Of a stretch of DNA of 64,000 bases, positions 1 to 8,900 are shown piece after piece. Made by a program: the position numbers and the translations under genes. Origin of the DNA: Siphonodentalium dalli (taxonomy: Eukaryota > Mollusca > Scaphopoda > Gadilida > Siphonodentaliidae); NCBI GenBank assembly GCA_032622095.1, contig CP136064.1:174290310-174354309 (forward strand). The letters run 5' to 3'. The notes beneath the pieces were generated by a model. The model did not search any database and was not told where the DNA came from. It saw only the letters and a list, made by a program, of their open reading frames with translations. Numbering within the stretch: the first letter of the stretch is position 1; each line of letters begins with the position of its first letter.

Positions 1-1970
1 TCATATGATCCTCCCACTAGATTCGCGCTTCGGGCGATGGTTATCTCAAGAACAAGGTGCAATCGGAGGGGGGTACTTTGAACCATCGACCTGTCAGGGG
101 TCAGCCAGAAGAGCATGAATGGTTGGGGGCGCACTGCGCCTGGGTCTCTATATTTCACTAATCCAACCTTCCATCTGTTTCTGCTGGTTTTGAGCTGGTG
201 CCACAATCACGGTGCATGTTTCCTATGATTTCTCAGTTGGGCTAAACTTTGGAGCTGGCCGGTATTTCAACATTGAATATCGTCATGTGGGGAATGGAAA
301 GCCTTATTGAAACCGCGAAACATATCAATGCCAGGCTCCAAATGCATTTATTTTTTGTGAGAATCGAATGCTGAATCAAGTTAGTCACACAGCACTGAAC
401 TTTGAAAAGTTTTGCAAGAATCATTACGAGAATAGTTTTGATGATTCTCATTAAATCTCAAGGCTTGCAACCTCTTGTTGAATACTTTTGTGGACAGTTG
501 ATTAGATGTAGCCTTTCTCGGTCACTCTGATTTCTTCTCGTCCCATTCTCTTATCTTCTTATCAATGACATGAGACACATTGACAGCGACGGTTGTATTT
601 TGGGGCTTCATTTAGACCAATAAATTGTTGAATGACTGCTCATGGTCCATAATGTTCAATGATTCATTAGGATTCTCTTGTTCGCGTATTCAATGGTTCA
701 TTACAAATGTTCCGTAATTGTTTGTATGCGCGAGCTTGTGTCCACTCATTGGTGTCTCCATTGGTAATCACGGCAGTAATCCGGACTCCGTAAGCCTGTA
801 ATTCGCTCAATGTTGTGGCAAACTCAGGAAGGCAGGAACTTAATCGACGGGACACGTGCCAATGAGGTCATTCCACGAATAGATTATTCCTTTACTTCCT
901 GGTTATACGGGAAAACGCAACGTTTTCTATCTCTCGTTTCAAATGTGATTTCACATTCTCTTTTTCCAAAGAAAAATAGTTTTCAATAACATCCGTATAT
1001 CACAATGTTATTTGGGAAAAATCGCTGTTTTCTTTTTAGTAAATGCTAATACTACACGGCCCTATTTGAAACTACAGTAGTGGGTCATCTTGGCACATTT
1101 GATATTCTGTGCTTTCCGAAAACAGCATTGTAGTGTGCTCTGTCATCAAAGGGACTCTAGGTTTCCTACAAATTTTCTTTTTGTTCCAAATTACATGTTT
1201 GGTTCACTATATGTAGGATTATGTCAGTATTTCTATCCATTCGACTTCTTCCGGCTATCTTACAGAGTTGGTGCAATCAACTATTTCGGCGAGAATCTCT
1301 TCCCGGTCACTAGTAAAGATTATCGGTCGATGATATTTCAATCCTTATAGACAAAGGCATATCATGGATTAGTGGGTGTCTGGGCCCTTTTTGAGCTTAC
1401 AGCCGTTTTTTTCATCGGGCTAGATCTCGTACTAGGACACTGCCCCCCTCAAGAATTGACTTTGGGAGTGGTTCTATTGTTTTATAGGGGTCTCTTTTAT
1501 AATTTGAGGCCTTTCCCTCTGGTTGTTTCTTTGTGTCCCTATAAGGCTGTTTTGTCCTTATTGTCTTTGTTTGCACATGGGTTAGCCCGTTAAATGCATT
1601 ATTTCGAAATCCCCCTCAATTTTCATTTTCTATTCCCTTAGGAAATATATATTTCTTCCCTTCCCATTCCTTGTCCAACTGATACATTGCTAGCTCTAAG
1701 CTCTGAAGGGGAGGTCATCTCCGTCTCCATGTCTTTCTGAAACTATATACTTTATTTGCAGGGCCTTCAATCCTAGTCACCACTATGTGGTTAGTTTGGG
1801 CCCTCTGGTAGCTGGCCAACATGTATTAGTCTTATGGTGTAATTACATACATTGGCTTTTGGTGATATTGTATATATTGTAGGTTAGCGGGTCAATCCAG
1901 TTCTTTGATTAGGTGCATAGAGGTGTTTTATTTTTCCTTGTGGCCTCCACTTGCCAAAAAATTCTATATT

Positions 1971-2362
1971 ATACCATATAGTTCAGTGGGCAAGATAACT
2001 TTGACGGAGATACAATATTTTTCAAAATAAGTAAAATATATATCTCCTAGAAGTATCTTGCCCACTGAACTCTGAGCTCCCTCCCAGGTTTCGCACCCAC
2101 CCCGCTCACGAGGAATGTCCTAATGGGGGAAAAAGAGAGGATGATTCAACTTGGCAATTGGTTTTGTGGGATCGGAGATCACGTGGCCGGATATTACAGG
2201 AGGTCATGAACCATGATAAAATGTACCATAGAATTTTCTACCGTTTTCAACTCAGGGGTTTGTTAACCCTTTCTAGTTAAATTGGGAATATACCATATAG
2301 TTCAGTGGGCAAGATACTTCTAGGAGATATATATTTTACTTATTTTGAAAAATATTGTATTT
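1971..2362. repeat. Foldback repeat with nested inverted and direct copies
   Basis: AGTTCAGTGGGCAAGATA at 1980-1997 is inverted at 2054-2071, making a hairpin. The right arm with its flank (about 2009-2071) recurs inverted at about 2299-2362. The start, ATACCATATAGTTCAGTGGG, recurs directly at 2290. This is a small MITE-like structure or a pair of them; the family is not recognised. Confidence 0.7.
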
Positions 2363-2378
2363 AATAAAGAAGGGGTTG

Positions 2379-2616
2379 TTGACCCTTTCATGGCGGGAGC
2401 TGGTGCAGCATTAATGAACCTGTGCCAGTGCATTCTCTTGATGGGTGCGAGTCTCCCATAGGGAGCCTCGCAGATATAAGACAATGCACTGGCTTACAAG
2501 GTCAAGGTAAATATTGTTAGGCCAATTTACTCTCTTATATATGAGAGGCTCCCACGGGAGACTGCATATATAAGAAAATGCATTGGCACAATGTTTTCGC
2601 AAAATTAAAGGGTTAA
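2379..2616. mobile_element. TTAA-flanked element with two hairpin cores (degraded)
   Basis: The left end is TTGACCCTTTCATGGCGGGA and the right end reads AAAGGGTTAA. Two imperfect hairpins (about 2422-2493 and 2519-2589) carry the same core as the elements at 4589, 10284 and 13681 (GCCAATGCATTCTCTTATAT and its complement). TTAA plus CCCTTT ends suggest piggyBac- or Kolobok-type mobilisation. It has drifted most of the set. Confidence 0.7.
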
Positions 2617-2737
2617 ATAGCATTCATTCAGCATTTTTTGTTTTCACCATTGAAGCCGACTAATTTGAAAAAGTGATAAGAGAATCATTTACATCGAATC
2701 TCTCGCATGTTGTCTGATGAACTTCTTTTGAATATAG

Positions 2738-2970
2738 GCCTCGACTTGGAGAGCTCAGATGAATCTGGTGGTGATGTAAATGAGGATGATAGTCAATCTA
2801 CAACTTCATGGGAAGACATGTGTAAACTCGATCCTAACATGTTACTTTATAAAGCTGCGGAGGCGAGAAATCTGCCCGTTATGCTCGAAGGTCTCGCAAA
2901 TGGGGCGGATCCCAACTGGGTCAACTTCGATGATGAGGAGAAGACTCCACTCATGAAAGTTGTTGAAACG
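2738..2970 (+). CDS. ACAP2: ACAP exon a: acidic linker and first ankyrin helix
   Basis: The acceptor is the AG at 2736-2737 and the donor GTGAGT begins at 2971. The first two bases complete a split Gly codon, so the upstream intron is phase 1. The segment encodes an acidic Ser/Asp/Glu-rich linker, then DPNMLLYKAAEARNLPVM and the first ankyrin strand ending KTPLMKVVET. The frame stays open back to an ATG at 2707, so an alternative internal start is possible. Homology begins well inside the exon and the acceptor is good, so I prefer a spliced internal exon. Confidence 0.88.
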
Positions 2971-5900
2971 GTGAGTCTTGTCTAATTTATGTCCAATTTG
3001 AGTGCCCTTGTTATTGAGAAAATTGACTGTTCATTCATTCATACATATTCATTTCATTTAATCTGAAAATTAAAGTGAAATATTTAAATTATTTATGTAG
3101 CCATTATTGATTGTATTCTGTCAGTCAGGGGTGCCGGGTAGACGGCCGTCATTGGCCATGGCACTACACACAATACTACGAAAATAAATTCACTTATATT
3201 AAGATGTTTTAATGTATTGTGAAATTATCCTTATATGCAGTAATGCCCTAAATAATCGACTCCTTAACCACAGCAGATTTATGGGTAATTTTTCAGGATT
3301 TAGTCGGAAATAGTGAGAGCTTTCCGATGAATGGCAACAAGCCATATTTCTGACTAAATCCTGAAAAAATACCCATAATTCTGCTGTGGTTAAGGAGTCG
3401 ATTATTTAGGGCATTACTGTAATTGTTCCAGGCCTCAGAATATGGTGCCGGACATTTGCAGAATGAGGTTCCCAGAAGGTGAATTTAGTGACGTTACCTT
3501 GCACAGCAACGCCAAATTCATCCTCTGGGGACCTAATTATGCATGACCTCATCTGTTATGGGAGACCTAGACTCAGATTTAAATTCCCAGATGGTGATGT
3601 GCACCCATTAGGCTCCTCGATTATGCATTGTGTCATGTGCCAATTTGGAGATATAGAGAAACTAAAGACTAAAAAAAGAAAAAGAAACTTCTAAAGAAAT
3701 AATTAAAGCACTTGTTAATTTGATAATAAAGATACATTCCAGAGTCTGAGAAGATGAGGCCTAAGCAGACTGAGGTCCCCAGAGGGTGACTTTAGTGATG
3801 CTAGCCTGCTGTGCTGGGTAGCATCACTAAATTCACCCTCAGGGGACCTCATTCTGCTAATGTCCAGCACTGTATTTTGAGGCCTGAATTGTTCGGGAGC
3901 ATACTGTCTTGTAATCCATGTCACATGAATCTGTAATATATTATCAGTATGGATTTGATGTTCACTTGTAGGGTTCATTAGCAGCTTGTGAATTTCTTCT
4001 ATTGAATGGTGCTAAACTTGATAGGAAGGATCGGAATGGTCGAACTCCACTGCATCATGCTACAGAACACGGTAATACAGGGTAAGTTAGTGTCAAGTTC
4101 ATACCACAACCACTTCAATGTAAGGCCAAATTCTGCTCAGGGGAGAAACAGTTTATTGATTCATTTGTAGTCAGAGTTCAATCCACTTTATAATTGGTTA
4201 GCCCCAGAGTTTTATCTGTACACTTTGGATGCAATGAAGGGGGTTCACTCTGGACAAAACATTCTGGATTCTTGAATATTTTTCAGAAACTTTCGCCAAA
4301 TTTAAAAAACAAAATTGTTGAGAAAAAACCAAAACTAGAAAAAACAGTAGAAAAAGGCGTTCCCAAGAAACAAAATAATTGAACCAACATAAATTTAAAT
4401 ATGTACTGATTTGGTTATTGTTTGCCGTAATGTATTAGTGATACAACACAGCAGATTAATATTGACAGTTGATTAAGAAAGAATGCCGTAATAGCACATA
4501 ATCAGCAGTGTTGTGATAAGGATGGGCAACTTCTGGTATATAGTTATCCAAACGTACAGGGGTGAACAGGTACAGTACTGATAACCTATTAACCCTTCCA
4601 TGACTGGAGCTTCCTGAAATTTTGCGAAAATCCTGTGCCAATGCATTCTCTTATATATGCGAGTCTCCCCTAGGAAGCATAGAGAGCCTCACCAGCGCAG
4701 CTCCCGTCATGAAAGGGTTAAGAATAATACTAGAGAGCCTCACCAGCGCAGCTCCCGTCATGAAAGGGTTAAGAATAATACTAAGTTTGAACATTATCCT
4801 AAGGTTTCTTTCTGATTTCAGGCAAGTGTGTCAGTTCATAAAGCGAGGTGCAGATCTATCATCACAAGATTCTAGTGGCCAGGTGAGTATGCTTGAAGGG
4901 AAAAGTCATGTGATTTATGTGGTTCAGTCCACTGTCAAGGTGGTCCGGTCCGGTCCATTCCATTCCAGTACCCATGCCTTGACCGGTCCGAAGCGGTCCG
5001 GTCCACTTATATGTTTATGAATTGCACGTTTTACTCAAAGTTGTTGCCCTATAAATTAAAAAATATAGTTTACTGCATTGCAATAAGTGCATATTCAATT
5101 TTTGCAATTGTGTAGTATTGTCTGTCTCTGGTTGCAAGGACACACTGTAATGACACATGCAGTAATGCGAATACACACTATTATATATATTAAAGATGCG
5201 AACATACATGTAGGGTCAGTATGCATTTATAAAGAATCTAACATGGCAGTCAACTGATCGTATTGACTCTAGTCTGCAGGCACATTGTTTGCTGGATTGG
5301 TTGACTGCCATGTTACACTGCTTATGAATGCATACTCACCCTGGCTGCATTTTTGTCACACTGGTAGAGTAACTAGTAGTGTTGGTGTCGGATAGTAGTT
5401 ATTAAAACACAATTTAGAATGAAACAACATATTTTCATATATTTGAGAATGTTGGCATTTGCAAACAAAGTTAACTAAATGGCACAGGTAATATCTCTGA
5501 TAATATCACAACAGTACTCAACATAACAACGTCTTCCTGACACTTCGGGAGAATCAAGTGTCACACATGTATATTTATTCATCAGGTAATAATATTTTAA
5601 TATTTGGTTAACAAAACTGATGTTTCAATTTGTTTGTGTCTGTCAATCATCATTCCAGACTTTGATCTTTGAAAAGGCTCGTGCGACACATGCAGTCACC
5701 CCAGTATTTGTTTTGACAGACTACCAGCACTGAAACAATGTCACGAGTTAAAAGTAGTCTGAAATTGGTGACATCAAAGCACGTGGCTGCCCACATTGTC
5801 GCGCCTCATTCAACAGAATCGTTCACACGTGCAGATGCAAATGGGGATAGTGACATATATACATTGTTTTGGTGGCATCATTATTTGACTATTAACCACT

Positions 5901-8900
5901 TGAACCCATTAATACATCATTGCTAATTGTACATGCCTGTTGGGACAAATACGCAATAAATTTGCGATAGTTAGCTCAATGTAAAATAGTGGACCGGACC
6001 GGAAAGTACCAGGCTGGGGGTGTAAACCGATCCGAAGTTGACATGGCAACACACATTAAAAGATACACATATGTGTGGCTAAACCGGGCTCTTATCTGAT
6101 ATATGTCTATTGCTTTTATGTGTAAATAAATTCCGCATGTTATTATTACATATATTTTATATTGACCTATTTTCATCGCCGGTACATAACAAAAGTGACA
6201 AATTGAGAAAGTGAAGATTAAGGGTAATGCTCATATTTTTTCTTCTTTCAGGACCCTCTGGCAATAGCAGTACATGCTGCAGATGCAGACATTGTCACAC
6301 TGTAAGCAGATATTTATACCCCCACTTTCGAAGAAAATGGGGGGTATACTGGATTGACTGCGTCCGTCCGTCCGTCACGCTTTCTCCGTCCGTTTGTCCG
6401 TCCGACCTCATAACTCGAACAACTATGAACCGATTTCAATAATTTTTTGTATGCAATCTCCTTAGGACGGTCTCTCCGCATGATGCTAATTGCGGTTCGG
6501 TCCGACTTTTTTTTTTCTTCAAGTTACGCCTCTTTTTCGACTTATTTTAACTTAGAAAATTCTTTCTGACTTAATAACTTTAACAAATATGAACCGATTT
6601 CAATAATTTTTGGTATACATGCTTCTCACAATAGCCTCTCTACATGATGCGGCTAGGGATTGGCTCAGACTGTTTTTCGTAATATTACACCTCATTTTCG
6701 ACTTATTTTGACTTAGAAAATTCTGTCTGACTTAATAACTTTAACAAATATGAACCGATTTGAATAATTTGTTCTGTACAAGCTTCTTGTGACACCATAT
6801 CGATATTATTAGTCCGAATTTTTCTTTAAAGTTAAAAATCTTTTTGGTTGAGTTTACGGATAATGCGGGTTGAATTTGCCATGGTGGGGGTATGCTAGCA
6901 CTCGAGTGCACACCTCTTGTTGTCTCTATATCTCAATTTTATCTCACACCCAGTCTGTGTAAACATACAATCAGAGTCATACTGACATACTCAGCGCCAT
7001 TACTTGAGTAGTTACATAGTCGGGTTACCAACACAGATGACAATATTCGATCAAAGGAGTATTTATTGGAAAGAGACAATGATACACGTGGTCAAGATTT
7101 CCGACCAAAACCAAGAGAGAGAAAACCTGGTTTGTTATAATAGAGACCGCTATTGGACGGTCACACACAATACAACCAAACACAGTCTCGACTCGATACA
7201 ACCCACTGGCGCAGTCTATCGTAGTCTCATCGAAAAGTCATTTCTTGGAAGTATGCAGACTTCCCCAAAATGTTGTCACATCGTGTTACATTAATCACTA
7301 CGATTGGACACTTTTATTTTGGGGCTACTAATAGTGAGTTCTGATTGGCGCTACTGACGTGGAATCATGTGGTTTGAGAAATAGAAAAGAAGTTAACTAC
7401 AGTTAACTACAGACCAACATAGAAATAGAGGGTCTGATTACCTAACTTAAACTGTCTCCCATCCTTCTCCCAATTCAAAGATGTAGAAGAAGGTGACTGG
7501 CAAATGGTGAATTGATGAGACTACTTGAGCAATCAATAATGAGGGGGCTGATTGACAGCATGTCATTTTCAACTTCATGGATCTGTTCCGAAACAACCTG
7601 AGTTTATCGCTTATTTAATTCTATCTTCTACTTATGGTGGTTCTCTTGCAAATGACGGATTAAATTAAATATCCCTTGTTTCGATTAATGTTTATATGAG
7701 AACTTTAGACTACAGGCATTATAGAATTTGTCTTCAAACTTTATGGTTATAAATGCACGAGTTATTTCTTATATATTATGATTCTTATTACGCCACCGTA
7801 GTGTGGTGTTTATTGCTTTTGGTTTTTTTGTATCGCATGGGCGATCGATAATTCACTGGGTGATTGTACATTCGGCAAACCTCGTCAGATTCCGTCACCG
7901 TTTCATCGTACCGATAATTACGAGAGTACAACTAAGATTGGCACATGTGTTTACGTCACCGGTGTAATTGTGGGGACATGCTTCTATTATGAAGGTTTGC
8001 TATCCCGAAGGTCCGCTATTCCGAAGGTTCTCTATTCCGAAGGTTTTTGTTATTTTTAGGTTAATTCTATATTTTAAAGTATTGAGACTAATTTGAGAGG
8101 GTTCATTTTCACAAAGATTCTTTATATGGAGTGTGCGCTCACATCCGAACTGATCATGCGCGCACACCGATACAGATACAGGAGGAAATAACTTAACTTA
8201 GAACATTAAATGTGATTTTGTTTTGTTTTCGCTGGTTTTCTTGAGATTTTATGTCATTACGTGGGCCCATACCTTTGAATTCTTGGCATATACTATGAAT
8301 GTTGTGGTATATATGGACCCTCCCGCATTGGGACATGACATAGGTTCAGTTGACTTAAGTGGTGTTCTGTGTGTGCTCCAATTTGGAGTTCATTATTTTA
8401 AGGGCCAAGTTTAGAATTTTTTTTGGTCCATACCTTTGAACTCTGGGCATATAATATGAATATTGGGGGGCATGGCTCTATTCCGAAGGTTCACTATCCC
8501 GAAGGTCCACTATTCCGAAATTTCTCTGAATGTTCGCTATTCCGAAGGTTCACCAATCCGAAGGTTCGTTATTCCGAAGGTTCTGTGTTCCAAAGATTTT
8601 TTTTATTTTAAGGTTAATTCTATATTCTAAAGTAACGAGAGGGTTCATTATCACGAAGATTCTTTTGATGAAGGAAATAACGTAAAACATTAAATGTGAT
8701 TTTGTTTTGTTTTCGAGGGTTTTCTTGAGTTTAATGTCATTACGTATGACCTTATTTCTCATTACATATTCACGCCAAGGAGCCCACACAATTGCTATGT
8801 TACGATGCGATTTAATGTGATTATGTGTGACCTAATATCTCAATAATCTGAGGCAAGAGTACGCCTGCTAAAGGCGAATTATAACAGTTGGGGGTATAAC

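Larger units (their letters stand above)
1..2737. other. Upstream intron of ACAP, non-coding
   Basis: No exon of the ACAP linker or ArfGAP domain could be recognised here. The longest open frames (1090-1350 +, 1372-1593 +) have no recognisable protein character and no good splice signals. The stretch holds the foldback repeat at 1971-2362 and the TTAA hairpin element at 2379-2616. The rest is low-complexity AT-rich intron. Confidence 0.6.

Noticed and set aside
1090-1593. Two plus-strand frames in the upstream intron as possible extra ACAP exons
   Set aside because: The translations (Phe/Leu/Tyr-rich) do not resemble any ACAP region and the splice signals are poor.
6252-6442. 71-codon frame over 6227-6442
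   Set aside because: It overlaps ACAP exon d in the wrong register and continues into a GTCC repeat.
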